Shown piece by piece: positions 35,041-43,303 of a DNA stretch of 64,000 nt (position 1 is its first letter; every line of letters starts with the position of its first letter). Where the stretch lies: the NCBI RefSeq assembly GCF_042675665.1, contig NZ_JBHTJI010000042.1:496001-560000 (forward strand). Direction: 5' to 3'. The notes under the pieces are model-generated. The model had not been told where the DNA came from. It ran no database searches and saw only the letters and a program-made list of their open reading frames with translations. A program made the translations under genes and the position numbers. Origin of the DNA: Mariniflexile jejuense. Its GTDB lineage: Bacteria; Bacteroidota; Bacteroidia; Flavobacteriales; Flavobacteriaceae.

Positions 35041-35898
35041 ATGTCTTGGTTTAAAAGAAAAACAAAAGGAATTACAACCACAACTCAAGAAAAAAAAGAT
35101 ACCCCTAAAGGGCTTTGGTATAAATCGCCTACTGGAAAAATAGTAGATACTGACGAACTTGAAAAAAACTTCTACGTAAGTCCAGAAGATGGCTACCACG
35201 TTAGAATTGGTAGTAAAGAATATTTCGAAATTCTTTTTGATGACAATAAATTTAAAGAGTTAGATGCCAACCTAGAATCAAAAGACCCATTAAAATTTAT
35301 TGACACTAAAAAATATCCAGATCGCTTAAAATCGGCTCAAGAAAAAACACATTTAAAAGATGCTATTCGTGTTGGTGTAGGCAAATCTAAAGGAAAAGAT
35401 CTTGTTGTAGCTTGTATGGATTTTGCGTTTATTGGTGGTTCTATGGGAAGTGTTGTTGGTGAAAAAATTGCACGTGCTGCTGATTATTCATTAAAGAAGA
35501 ACATTCCTTTGATGGTAATTTCAAAATCTGGTGGCGCACGCATGATGGAAGCTGCATTATCGTTAATGCAATTAGCAAAAACATCAGTAAAATTAGCTCA
35601 ATTGGCAGATGCTGGTATTCCTTACATTTCATTATGTACCGATCCAACTACAGGTGGCACAACCGCTTCGTTTGCTATGTTAGGTGATATTAATATTGCT
35701 GAACCTGGTGCTCTAATTGGGTTTGCTGGACCTCGTGTTGTGAAAGATACTACTGGAAAAGATTTACCAGAAGGTTTTCAAACATCAGAGTTTTTACTAG
35801 AACATGGTTTCTTGGATTTTATAACCTTAAGAAAAGACCTGAAAAACAGAGTAAATCAGTATTTAGATTTAATTTTAAATCAGCCTTTAAGAGCTTAA
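35041..35898 (+). CDS. accD: Acetyl-CoA carboxylase carboxyltransferase subunit beta
   Basis: 285 residues. Crotonase-like carboxyltransferase core with AFIGGSMGSVVGEKI, SGGARMMEAALSLMQLAKT and TDPTTGGTTASFAMLGD, which with AccA transfers CO2 from carboxybiotin to acetyl-CoA to make malonyl-CoA. The N-terminal zinc ribbon usual in AccD is altered: the four cysteine positions are S29, G32, S47 and D50 (WYKSPTG and VSPEDGYH), so zinc cannot be bound there. The gene is otherwise intact. Confidence 0.95.
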   Translation: MSWFKRKTKGITTTTQEKKDTPKGLWYKSPTGKIVDTDELEKNFYVSPEDGYHVRIGSKEYFEILFDDNKFKELDANLESKDPLKFIDTKKYPDRLKSAQEKTHLKDAIRVGVGKSKGKDLVVACMDFAFIGGSMGSVVGEKIARAADYSLKKNIPLMVISKSGGARMMEAALSLMQLAKTSVKLAQLADAGIPYISLCTDPTTGGTTASFAMLGDINIAEPGALIGFAGPRVVKDTTGKDLPEGFQTSEFLLEHGFLDFITLRKDLKNRVNQYLDLILNQPLRA

Positions 35899-36000
35899 TC
35901 ATAATTTCAATTTACAAAGCTCATTATCAATGAGATTTAAATTCAAATCAAGATTTAAAACTTTTTAACTTTAAACTTTAAACTTTAAACTCAAAAACAC

Positions 36001-36030
36001 TATATTTGCCGCTCGAAAGATAGACTTTCG
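36001..36030 (+). promoter_or_regulatory. rpsO promoter -7 element and leader hairpin
   Basis: TATATTTG (36001-36008) fits TAnnTTTG. Directly downstream, CGAAAG (36014-36019) and CTTTCG (36025-36030) form a 6-bp hairpin with loop ATAGA in the 5' leader of rpsO. S15 represses its own mRNA in several bacteria through unrelated structures, so this hairpin is a candidate site. Confidence 0.5.
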
Positions 36031-36062
36031 TGTACATAAAAATTATTTACAACAATATTAGC

Positions 36063-36332
36063 ATGTATTTAGCAAAAGAAGTAGTAGAAGGTATCTTCGC
36101 AAAACACGGTAAAGGAGCAAACGACACTGGTTCTGCAGAAGGACAAATTGCGTTATTTACGCACAGAATTAACCACTTAACTGAGCACTTAAAAAAGAAT
36201 CGTAAAGATTATAACACAGAGCGTTCTTTAGTGAAATTAGTAGGAAAGCGTCGTGCTTTACTAGATTACTTAACTAAGAAAGATATCTTAAGATATCGTG
36301 CCATAGTAAAAGAATTAGGATTAAGAAAATAA
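36063..36332 (+). CDS. rpsO: 30S ribosomal protein S15
   Basis: 89 residues from ATG 36063, exactly the family length. S15 binds 16S rRNA at the central-domain three-way junction. Signature DTGSAEGQIALFTHRINHLTEHLKKN and RRALLDYLTKKD are present in order. An earlier in-frame start at 36030 lies in the leader hairpin and would add residues foreign to S15. A terminator separates it from pnp, its usual neighbour. Confidence 0.97.
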   Translation: MYLAKEVVEGIFAKHGKGANDTGSAEGQIALFTHRINHLTEHLKKNRKDYNTERSLVKLVGKRRALLDYLTKKDILRYRAIVKELGLRK

Positions 36333-36334
36333 GA

Positions 36335-36360
36335 AAAAGAGGCTTTTTAGCCTCTTTTTT
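36335..36360 (+). terminator. Terminator after rpsO
   Basis: 9-bp stem AAAAGAGGC (36335-36343) / GCCTCTTTT (36350-36358) with T-run, 2 bases after the stop. Confidence 0.88.
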
Positions 36361-36491
36361 GTTTAAAAAATAACTCTGCGTAGAGTATAAACACGTTTTG
36401 AAGAAGCTTATTATAGTTTTTCATTGGTCAACACACAACAACTACACACAACAACACAACGACCATTGTTTAATTAGAATTAAAAAAATTT

Positions 36492-38747
36492 ATGATTCCA
36501 AAAGTTTTTAGAGAGGTTATAGACCTTGGTGATGGAAGAACAATTTCCATCGAAACCGGAAAATTAGCAAAACAGGCACATGGTTCTGTTGTTGTGCAAT
36601 CTGGAAAATGTATGTTGTTATGTACAGTTGTTTCCAACTACCAACAAAGTGATGTTGACTTTTTACCTTTAACGGTAGATTACAGAGAAAAATTTGCTGC
36701 TGCAGGAAGATACCCAGGTGGTTTCTTTAAAAGAGAAGCAAGACCGAGTGACGGCGAAGTTTTAACGATGCGTTTAGTAGACCGCGTTTTACGTCCGTTA
36801 TTCCCAAAAGATTATCATGCTGAAACGCAAGTAATGATTCAGTTAATGTCTCATGATGAAGAAGTTATGCCAGATGCTTTAGCAGGTTTAGCTGCTTCAA
36901 CAGCGATTCAATTAAGTGATATCCCTTTTGAAACACCAATTTCTGAAGTACGCGTGGGAAGAATTGATGGTAAATTCATCATCAATCCAACACAGTCTCA
37001 ATTATTAGAATCTGATATCGATATGGTTATTGGCGCATCTGCCGATTCTGTAATGATGGTTGAAGGTGAGATGAAAGAGATTTCGGAAGAAGAAATGGTA
37101 GACGCTATTAAGTTTGCGCATGATGCTATTAAAGTACAATGTGCTGCTCAAATTAAATTAGCTGAAGCTTTTGGAAAAAAAGAAACTCGTGAATACGAAC
37201 CAGAGCGCGAAGATGAAGCTTTAGCTAAAAAAGTTCATGACTTAACATACGATAAAGTATATGCTGTAGCAAGAGCTGCATCGGCAAAACACGAGCGTAG
37301 TGCTGCTTTTGAAGCTATTAAAGAAGAAGTGAAAGCTACTTTTACTGAGGAAGAATTAGCTGATTTTGGCGGATTAGTTTCTAAATATTTCTACAAAGCT
37401 GAGAAAAAAGCGGTTAGAGATTTAACTTTAAATGAAGGTTTACGTTTAGATGGACGTAAAACAACCGACATCAGACCAATTTGGTGTGAAGTTGATTATT
37501 TACCATCAACACACGGTTCTTCAATCTTTACACGTGGAGAAACGCAAGCATTAGCTACAGTTACTTTAGGAACATCTAGAGAAGCAAACCAAATAGATAT
37601 GCCATCTTTTGAAGGTGAAGAGCGTTTCTATTTACATTACAACTTCCCTCCTTTTTCAACTGGTGAAGCACGTCCTTTAAGAGGAACGTCTCGTCGTGAA
37701 GTAGGACACGGTAACTTAGCACAACGTGCATTAAAAGGTATGGTACCTGCAGATTGCCCTTATACAGTAAGAGTTGTATCAGAAGTATTAGAATCTAACG
37801 GGTCGTCTTCTATGGCAACAGTTTGTGCTGGTACAATGGCGTTGATGGATGCTGGTGTTCAAATTAAAAAACCTGTTTCTGGTATTGCAATGGGATTAAT
37901 TTCTGATGCTGAAACAGGAAAATATGCTGTGTTATCTGATATTTTAGGTGATGAAGACCACTTAGGTGATATGGACTTTAAAGTAACTGGTACTGCCGAT
38001 GGTATTACTGCTTGCCAAATGGACATAAAAGTTAAAGGGCTTTCGTACGAAATTTTAGTAAATGCTTTAAAACAAGCACAAGCTGGACGTTTACACATCT
38101 TAGGCAAATTAATTGAAACCATTGCACAACCAAATGCAGATGTTAAAGCACATGCTCCAAAAATGATTACGCGTGTAATTCCTAATGCGTTTATTGGTGC
38201 ATTAATTGGACCTGGTGGAAAAGTAATTCAAGAATTACAAAAAGCTACCAAAACAACGATTGTTATTAATGAAGATCCAATTACTGAAGAAGGTATTGTT
38301 GAAATTTTAGGTACTAACCAAGAAGGTATTGATGCTGTATTAGCTAAAATTGATTCGTTGTTATTCAAACCAGAAGTTGGCGGCACTTACGAAGTAAAGG
38401 TGATAAAAATGCTTGATTTTGGTGCTGTTGTTGAATATACAGATGCTCCAGGAAATGAAGTTTTATTACACGTAAGCGAACTAGCTTGGGAACGTACTGA
38501 AAACGTAACGGATGTGGTTAATATGGGTGATGTTTTTAACGTAAAGTATTTTGGTATTGATCCAAAAACACGTAAAGAAAAAGTATCTCGTAAAGCATTA
38601 CTAGAGAAACCTGAAGGTTATGTTGCTAGACCGCCAAGAGAGAATAACGACCGTGGTGGACGTGATAATAACAGAGGTAGAGATAATCGTGGACGCGATA
38701 ATCGCAGAGACGACAGAAAACAAAGAGAAGACAGAAAAGACGATTAA
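36492..38747 (+). CDS. pnp: Polyribonucleotide nucleotidyltransferase (PNPase)
   Basis: 751 residues. Two RNase PH domains (about 10-145 and 320-545) separated by the helical domain, then KH (about 560-622, with FIGALIGPGGKVIQELQ) and S1 (about 627-705). It degrades RNA 3' to 5' by phosphorolysis. Catalytic aspartates are in ILGDEDHLGDMDFKV. After residue 710 comes a low-complexity tail alternating Arg, Asp, Asn and Gly (RGRDNRGRDNRRDD), a likely RNA- or protein-binding extension. It lies downstream of rpsO with its own gap and ends at a strong terminator. Confidence 0.97.
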   Translation: MIPKVFREVIDLGDGRTISIETGKLAKQAHGSVVVQSGKCMLLCTVVSNYQQSDVDFLPLTVDYREKFAAAGRYPGGFFKREARPSDGEVLTMRLVDRVLRPLFPKDYHAETQVMIQLMSHDEEVMPDALAGLAASTAIQLSDIPFETPISEVRVGRIDGKFIINPTQSQLLESDIDMVIGASADSVMMVEGEMKEISEEEMVDAIKFAHDAIKVQCAAQIKLAEAFGKKETREYEPEREDEALAKKVHDLTYDKVYAVARAASAKHERSAAFEAIKEEVKATFTEEELADFGGLVSKYFYKAEKKAVRDLTLNEGLRLDGRKTTDIRPIWCEVDYLPSTHGSSIFTRGETQALATVTLGTSREANQIDMPSFEGEERFYLHYNFPPFSTGEARPLRGTSRREVGHGNLAQRALKGMVPADCPYTVRVVSEVLESNGSSSMATVCAGTMALMDAGVQIKKPVSGIAMGLISDAETGKYAVLSDILGDEDHLGDMDFKVTGTADGITACQMDIKVKGLSYEILVNALKQAQAGRLHILGKLIETIAQPNADVKAHAPKMITRVIPNAFIGALIGPGGKVIQELQKATKTTIVINEDPITEEGIVEILGTNQEGIDAVLAKIDSLLFKPEVGGTYEVKVIKMLDFGAVVEYTDAPGNEVLLHVSELAWERTENVTDVVNMGDVFNVKYFGIDPKTRKEKVSRKALLEKPEGYVARPPRENNDRGGRDNNRGRDNRGRDNRRDDRKQREDRKDD

Positions 38748-38770
38748 GTTTTTTAATCTATAAACTCAAA

Positions 38771-38801
38771 AAACCGCTTCAAAATTTGAAGCGGTTTTTT
38801 T
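38771..38801 (+). terminator. Terminator after pnp
   Basis: 13-bp stem AAACCGCTTCAAA (38771-38783) / TTTGAAGCGGTTT (38785-38797) and T-run, 23 bases after the stop. Confidence 0.9.
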
Positions 38802-38865
38802 ATACCCAAATGTTAAACCCTGTTAAATATTTGCTTTTCTCTATATTTTCACTATATTATATGTT

Positions 38866-39240
38866 ATGATATACGAAGACAAAGAGAAATATTCCGACAT
38901 TTTAGAAACCTCCATTTCCTATTTAGAAAATAGAGGTTATGAAAACATTAAAGCTGATATTAAGGGTTACGAAACCCCAAAATCGTACACAAAAGCCGGA
39001 AGCAATATCACCATTACACCAGATATTGTAGCTGAAAAAGAAGGTAGAAAACATTATTTTGACATTAGTTTAAAATCTGAAAAACCAAATCTATTAAAAT
39101 CTAAATGGTTATTTCTTAATGCATTAAGCAACCTAAAATCTTCAAGGTTTAGATTAATTACAGCTAAAGGACATTATGCGTTTACGCAAGAAATGCTTGA
39201 AGCTACCAACATTAACAAAAATTCGTTAATAAAAATCTAA
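38866..39240 (+). CDS. Conserved hypothetical protein between pnp and rpoD
   Basis: 124 residues, mixed alpha/beta, no membrane segment or signal. ITPDIVAEKEGRKHYFDISLK shows a beta-hairpin with acidic residues and lysine that loosely resembles a PD-(D/E)xK nuclease core, but the spacing is not a clear match, so no function is assigned. ATG 38866 is used because the ATG at 38861 is followed at once by a stop. Confidence 0.7.
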   Translation: MIYEDKEKYSDILETSISYLENRGYENIKADIKGYETPKSYTKAGSNITITPDIVAEKEGRKHYFDISLKSEKPNLLKSKWLFLNALSNLKSSRFRLITAKGHYAFTQEMLEATNINKNSLIKI

Positions 39241-39392
39241 AAAACGCATTCAATTATAGTAATGAAACTCGAGTGACATTTTCACAAGTATTGGGTCTAA
39301 ATATAAAATGCTAAAAAATAAATATTTTTTTGTAACATTTTTTAATATTTAAACGTATAACTACTGAATAACAATATTCACCTTAAAACTTA

Positions 39393-39397
39393 CAGGA
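39393..39397 (+). promoter_or_regulatory. Shine-Dalgarno-like site of rpoD
   Basis: AGGAG ends 9 bases before the ATG of the sigma factor gene. Such sequences are almost absent from the other genes in this window. Confidence 0.55.
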
Positions 39398-39406
39398 GAA
39401 CTTTAG

Positions 39407-40270
39407 ATGAGACAACTTAAAATTACGAAGCAGGTTACCAATAGAGAAACCGCTTCGTTAGACAAATATCTTCAAGAAATTGGAAAAGTTGACTTAATTA
39501 CCGCAGACGAAGAAGTAGAATTAGCACAACGCATTAAAGCCGGAGATCAACGCGCTTTAGAAAAGTTAACTAAAGCTAATTTACGTTTCGTTGTATCGGT
39601 GGCTAAGCAATACCAAAATCAAGGTTTAACATTACCAGATTTAATTAATGAAGGTAACTTAGGTTTAATAAAAGCCGCACAACGTTTTGATGAAACTCGT
39701 GGTTTTAAATTTATATCGTATGCTGTTTGGTGGATTCGTCAATCAATTCTTCAAGCCTTGGCTGAACAATCACGTATTGTACGTTTACCTTTAAACAAAA
39801 TTGGTTCTATTAACAAAATTAATAAAACGTTTGCTTTTCTTGAGCAAAGCCATGAACGTCCACCTTCTGCAGAAGAAATTGCAAAAGAATTAGACATGAC
39901 AATTAACGATGTTAAAGAGTCCATGAAAAACTCTGGTCGTCACGTAAGTATGGATGCACCTTTAGTAGAAGGTGAAGATTCAAACTTATACGATGTATTA
40001 AATAGTGGTGAATCGCCAAACCCAGATAGAGAATTATTACATGAATCACTACGCACAGAAATTGAACGTGCTTTAGAAACATTAACACCTCGTGAAGCAG
40101 ATGTAATTCGTTTATATTTTGGTTTAGGAAACCAACACCCAATGACTTTAGAAGAAATTGGAGAAACGTTCGATTTAACTCGTGAGCGCGTACGTCAAAT
40201 AAAAGAAAAAGCTATTAGAAGATTGAAACATACTTCTAGAAGTAAAATATTAAAAACATATTTAGGTTAG
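39407..40270 (+). CDS. rpoD: Primary sigma factor RpoD/SigA (Bacteroidetes type)
   Basis: 287 residues, the short form of Bacteroidetes primary sigma factors, lacking most of region 1.1. Regions 1.2 (SLDKYLQEIGKVDLITADEE), 2 (LPDLINEGNLGLIKAAQRFD; FKFISYAVWWIRQSI), 3 (RPPSAEEIAKELDM) and 4 (READVIRLYFGLG; LEEIGETFDLTRERVRQIKEKAIRRLKH) are intact. It directs RNA polymerase to the TAnnTTTG promoters seen across the window. Confidence 0.97.
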   Translation: MRQLKITKQVTNRETASLDKYLQEIGKVDLITADEEVELAQRIKAGDQRALEKLTKANLRFVVSVAKQYQNQGLTLPDLINEGNLGLIKAAQRFDETRGFKFISYAVWWIRQSILQALAEQSRIVRLPLNKIGSINKINKTFAFLEQSHERPPSAEEIAKELDMTINDVKESMKNSGRHVSMDAPLVEGEDSNLYDVLNSGESPNPDRELLHESLRTEIERALETLTPREADVIRLYFGLGNQHPMTLEEIGETFDLTRERVRQIKEKAIRRLKHTSRSKILKTYLG

Positions 40271-40344
40271 TAATTTAACAAAATTACGACTAAATTACAG
40301 TAACAAACAGTTACACATAACTGTTCGTTTTTTGATTGATGAAA

Positions 40345-40378
40345 GAACCCTCGGCTGATTACCGAGGGTTTATTTTTA
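40345..40378 (+). terminator. Terminator after rpoD
   Basis: 9-bp stem AACCCTCGG (40346-40354) / CCGAGGGTT (40362-40370) followed by TATTTTTATT. Confidence 0.85.
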
Positions 40379-40417
40379 TTCTAACTTTATTAAGAGACAA
40401 AACTTAAAAGACTTTTC

Positions 40418-40425
40418 TATATTTG
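40418..40425 (+). promoter_or_regulatory. Putative -7 promoter element of rpe
   Basis: TATATTTG fits TAnnTTTG, 26 bases before the start codon. Confidence 0.55.
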
Positions 40426-40451
40426 CAAAAACTTTATAACACACCTTTATA

Positions 40452-41114
40452 ATGAGTTCTAAATTAATTGCACCTTCACTACTTGCTGCCGATTTTGCCA
40501 ACCTGCAACGCGATATAGAAATGGTAAACCAAAGTGAAGCAGATTGGTTTCATATAGATATTATGGATGGTGTTTTTGTACCAAATATTTCTTTTGGTAT
40601 GCCAGTGCTTCAAGCTATAACAAAACATACAAAAAAAACGGTTGATGTACATTTAATGATTGTTGAACCAGATAGATATATTAAAACATTTGCCGATTTA
40701 GGGAGCGATATTTTAACCGTACATTATGAAGCTTGCCCACATTTACACCGCACACTACAGGCTATAAAAGCTGAAGGGATGAAAGCAGGTGTTTCTTTAA
40801 ACCCACACACCAGCGTAAATCTTTTAGAAGATACTATAAACGATATTGATTTAGTACTAATTATGAGTGTAAATCCAGGTTTTGGTGGTCAAAGTTTTAT
40901 TGAAAACACTTATGATAAAGTGAAACAACTTAAAGAACTTATTAAACGTAAAGGAGCTTCAACCATTATCGAAATTGATGGTGGTGTTACCACTGCAAAC
41001 GCCAAAGCACTTACTGATGCTGGTGCCGATGTTTTAGTTGCTGGTAGTTTTGTATTTAAAAGCGCCAACCAACTTGAAACAATAAAGGAATTAAAAGCTA
41101 TTGCGAATTCTTAA
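40452..41114 (+). CDS. rpe: Ribulose-phosphate 3-epimerase
   Basis: 220 residues, TIM barrel of the pentose phosphate pathway interconverting ribulose 5-phosphate and xylulose 5-phosphate with a divalent metal. Signature parts: LAADFANLQRDIEMV, WFHIDIMDGVFVPNISFG, VDVHLMI, MSVNPGFGGQSFI and EIDGGVTTANA with VAGSFVF for phosphate binding. Its stop codon overlaps that of the convergent CBS gene (TTAA). Confidence 0.97.
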   Translation: MSSKLIAPSLLAADFANLQRDIEMVNQSEADWFHIDIMDGVFVPNISFGMPVLQAITKHTKKTVDVHLMIVEPDRYIKTFADLGSDILTVHYEACPHLHRTLQAIKAEGMKAGVSLNPHTSVNLLEDTINDIDLVLIMSVNPGFGGQSFIENTYDKVKQLKELIKRKGASTIIEIDGGVTTANAKALTDAGADVLVAGSFVFKSANQLETIKELKAIANS

Positions 41115-41527
41115 TATTGTTTTATAAAATAGTTTAGCAAATCGGTAGTTGTTACAATACCAATCAAAATAGAATCATCTACAACTGGTAATGCATGAAA
41201 CTCATTTTTAGCTAAAATTTCTGCAGCTTCTTTTATAGTTGTTTTGCTAGTTATACTTATTACATTTTTAGTCATAACTTGTTCGATAGTAAAGGAATTA
41301 TAAACTATAGAATCCACATTACATTCATCTTCAGCCAGATCAGAATAACTAATTCTTAACAAATCCGAATAACTTAACATACCAATAACAGACTCTGAAT
41401 TCACAACAGGAATATGTCTTATTCTTTTTGATTTAAACAATTTTTCGGCATATTGCAAATCATCATCCAAAGTTAGTGCAATAACATGTTTACTCATTAT
41501 TGTTTCTATGGGTGTTTCACTTTTCAT
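41111..41527 (-). CDS. CBS domain pair protein, copy 1
   Basis: 138 residues made of two CBS motifs only (about 7-60 and 80-136; VIALTLDDDLQYAEKLFKSK..IRHIPVV and NVISITSKTTIKEAAEIL..FHALPVV, each part shortened). CBS pairs bind adenine nucleotides and regulate partner proteins; the partner is unknown. It lies 36 bases after a close paralogue, about half identical, pointing to a tandem duplication. Confidence 0.9.
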   Translation of the reverse strand: MKSETPIETIMSKHVIALTLDDDLQYAEKLFKSKRIRHIPVVNSESVIGMLSYSDLLRISYSDLAEDECNVDSIVYNSFTIEQVMTKNVISITSKTTIKEAAEILAKNEFHALPVVDDSILIGIVTTTDLLNYFIKQY

Positions 41528-41563
41528 TTTATTTAATTTAAACTGAATATTAGATTGAATTAA

Positions 41564-41983
41564 TTAAAATTGTGCTAATAAATATTTAATAAGATCGGTG
41601 GTTGTTACAATACCTACTAGTCGGTTATTATCTACAACTGGTAAAGCATGAAATTCTTTTGTAGCAAGTATTTCAGCAACTTCTTTGATTGAATTTGATG
41701 ATGAAACAGTAACTATGTGCCGTTTCATAACTTGTTTAATAGTAAACATGTTATAAATTAGTGTATCAGCATGAACATCATCACTATTGGTAATATCAGC
41801 AAAACTAAGTCGTAATAAATCTGTATAACTCAACATTCCAACAACAACGTTGGAAGACACAACAGGAATATGCCTAATATGATGCTTTTTAAAAAGCATT
41901 TCTGCAGTTTCTAAACTATCGTGCTTCTTAAGGGTAATGACGGGAGCAGTCATTATCATCGAAATTGGTGCTTTTCGTATCAT
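41564..41983 (-). CDS. CBS domain pair protein, copy 2
   Basis: 139 residues, two CBS motifs (about 8-61 and 81-137), paralogue of the downstream gene with shared strings IRHIPVV, VGMLSYTDLLRL and EFHALPVVDNNRLVGIVTTT. No other domain is attached. The two genes probably form an operon; ATG is at 41983. Confidence 0.9.
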   Translation of the reverse strand: MIRKAPISMIMTAPVITLKKHDSLETAEMLFKKHHIRHIPVVSSNVVVGMLSYTDLLRLSFADITNSDDVHADTLIYNMFTIKQVMKRHIVTVSSSNSIKEVAEILATKEFHALPVVDNNRLVGIVTTTDLIKYLLAQF

Positions 41984-42061
41984 GACTTTTTTATTTAAAC
42001 TTCACTAAAGTTATTTAAATAAAAATCTAAAAAGTATGACAAAAGTCATTAAAAAAACACA

Positions 42062-42913
42062 TTAATAACCTGCTACCGTAAAATTTAGCATTTGTTTTAC
42101 TTTACTGTAAATGTTAGGAAATTCAGCTTTAAATAGTTGAGGCGTTTCTATAAAATTTTCAATAATTACTGCTAGAAATTCAAATTGATTGGTGAAAGCA
42201 TATTTTCTAAAATAGTCTGATTCCAACAATTTATTTCTTAATGTTTCGTTTGAAGCTAGCATTTCAGAAAGCTCTTTAAATGAATCACTAAAAACAGTTG
42301 AACTTATATCGCGCTCTTTCATACTATTAATGTGTATGGCATGTGTAAATTCGTGTATTCCTAAATTTATATTATCATTTCCAATAGTATATCCTTTAAC
42401 AAAATCTTCCCATGAAATAACTAATGTTTCCAATTTAGGATTAAATTCACCTTTATGAAATGCTTTATTTGTATTTGAATAAAACGCTTTTGGATATATT
42501 ATAATTTTTGAAATTAAGCCAATATAAAAATCGCGAAAGCCAAATGTTAGCATAATTGCTGTTGCAGAAATTAAAACTCGAATCTCTTCGGAAATTAAAA
42601 TACCATCTCTACCAATAAAATGTTTGTCTTTTATGAAGGATGCAACCCGATGTTCAAAATATTTTTTTTCTTTACTATCAAGCTTTTTGTAAAACTGAAA
42701 TTGATGCTCTAAAACCTTTTTTTGAACATTGTTTAAACGCCTTAACCTAAAATAAATATGGTTAAATAATGGTTTTTTATGCTTAAGAATATAGCCAACC
42801 TCTATCATAACAAACATATTTTTCAAAATAATCCAAATTAATACAGCTAGTAAAATTCCTATCATGATTTTACTACTTAAGTCAAATTCTTTCGCTATTA
42901 ATACTATTTGCAT
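42062..42913 (-). CDS. MtfA-like zinc-dependent peptidase with N-terminal membrane anchor
   Basis: 283 residues from ATG 42913; the longer frame to 42922 would begin with TTG. One N-terminal membrane helix (IMIGILLAVLIWIILKNMF) precedes an MtfA/M90-like domain with the zinc site GIHEFTHAIH and downstream acidic residues (LSEMLASN, FEFLAVIIENF). E. coli MtfA is a peptidase linked to the glucose PTS regulator Mlc; membrane-anchored forms occur in Bacteroidetes. Native substrate unknown. Confidence 0.88.
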   Translation of the reverse strand: MQIVLIAKEFDLSSKIMIGILLAVLIWIILKNMFVMIEVGYILKHKKPLFNHIYFRLRRLNNVQKKVLEHQFQFYKKLDSKEKKYFEHRVASFIKDKHFIGRDGILISEEIRVLISATAIMLTFGFRDFYIGLISKIIIYPKAFYSNTNKAFHKGEFNPKLETLVISWEDFVKGYTIGNDNINLGIHEFTHAIHINSMKERDISSTVFSDSFKELSEMLASNETLRNKLLESDYFRKYAFTNQFEFLAVIIENFIETPQLFKAEFPNIYSKVKQMLNFTVAGY

Positions 42914-42941
42914 GAAGTACAAACGTTTTCTTTAAAAATTG

Positions 42942-42982
42942 ATTGTATGTTTAGGCTAAAATACAAAACCTAAACATACAAT
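42942..42982 (-). other. 14-bp perfect inverted repeat upstream of the MtfA gene
   Basis: ATTGTATGTTTAGG (42942-42955) and CCTAAACATACAAT (42969-42982) with a 13-base loop, ending 29 bases before the MtfA start on the minus strand. The T-run after it is weak (CAATTTTT), so it is either a terminator of tRNA transcription or a regulatory leader structure. Confidence 0.55.
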
Positions 42983-43055
42983 TATTAAGTTGATTATGTA
43001 CTAAATAATAAATGAAGATTAATTAAATGATGATATTTAGCAAATAGCTATATGC

Positions 43056-43178
43056 TGAAAATAAAAAATCTCTGTTTACAAATTCAAGCAAGCTTGATTT
43101 GAGGGATTATATTTCCCAAAGCATTCCGCTTTGAAAATAAAAAATCTCTGTTTACAAATTCAAGCAAGCTTGATTTGA
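43056..43178. repeat. 47-bp direct duplication beside tRNA-Arg
   Basis: Copies at 43056-43102 and 43132-43178 start TGAAAATAAAAAATCTCTG and end CAAGCAAGCTTGATTTGA; a 29-base spacer separates them. The tRNA-proximal copy provides one arm of the tRNA terminator, the other is solitary. Confidence 0.8.
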
Positions 43179-43195
43179 CACAGAGATTTTTTATT
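43139..43195 (-). terminator. Terminator of tRNA-Arg
   Basis: Arms AAAAAATCTCTGT (43139-43151) and ACAGAGATTTTTT (43180-43192) pair perfectly, with a loop of 28 bases containing a small CAAGCTTG palindrome; T residues follow on the minus strand. It begins 10 bases downstream of the tRNA. Confidence 0.75.
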
Positions 43196-43201
43196 TATTC
43201 G

Positions 43202-43275
43202 TGACCACGAAGGGATTCAAACCCCCGACCGCTGGAGCCGAAATCCAGTGCTCTATTCAGCTGAGCTACGTGGCC
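43202..43275 (-). tRNA. tRNA-Arg (anticodon TCG)
   Basis: 74 bases on the minus strand fold as a cloverleaf: acceptor stem GGCCACG / CGTGGTC (one G-T pair), D arm GCTC-AGCTGAATA-GAGC, anticodon stem CTGGA / TCCAG with loop TTTCGGC (anticodon TCG), T arm CGGGG-GTTTGAAT-CCC region and discriminator A. CCA is not encoded. Confidence 0.95.
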
Positions 43276-43303
43276 ATAATTCCTGCGAAAGCGGAAATCT
43301 ATT

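Noticed and set aside
35969..35990. Tandem CTTTAAA repeats before the rpsO promoter
   Set aside because: Short AT-rich tandem of three units with no further feature; may be an UP-like element but cannot be supported.
38866..39240. PD-(D/E)xK nuclease in the gene between pnp and rpoD
   Set aside because: The acidic and lysine residues do not have the required spacing; left as hypothetical.
43056..43178. Two 47-bp repeats with a 29-base spacer, like a minimal CRISPR array
   Set aside because: Only two copies, no cas genes, and the second copy is part of a tRNA terminator.
43202..43275. tRNA-Arg as attachment site of an integrated element
   Set aside because: No duplicated tRNA 3' end and no integrase gene were found nearby.
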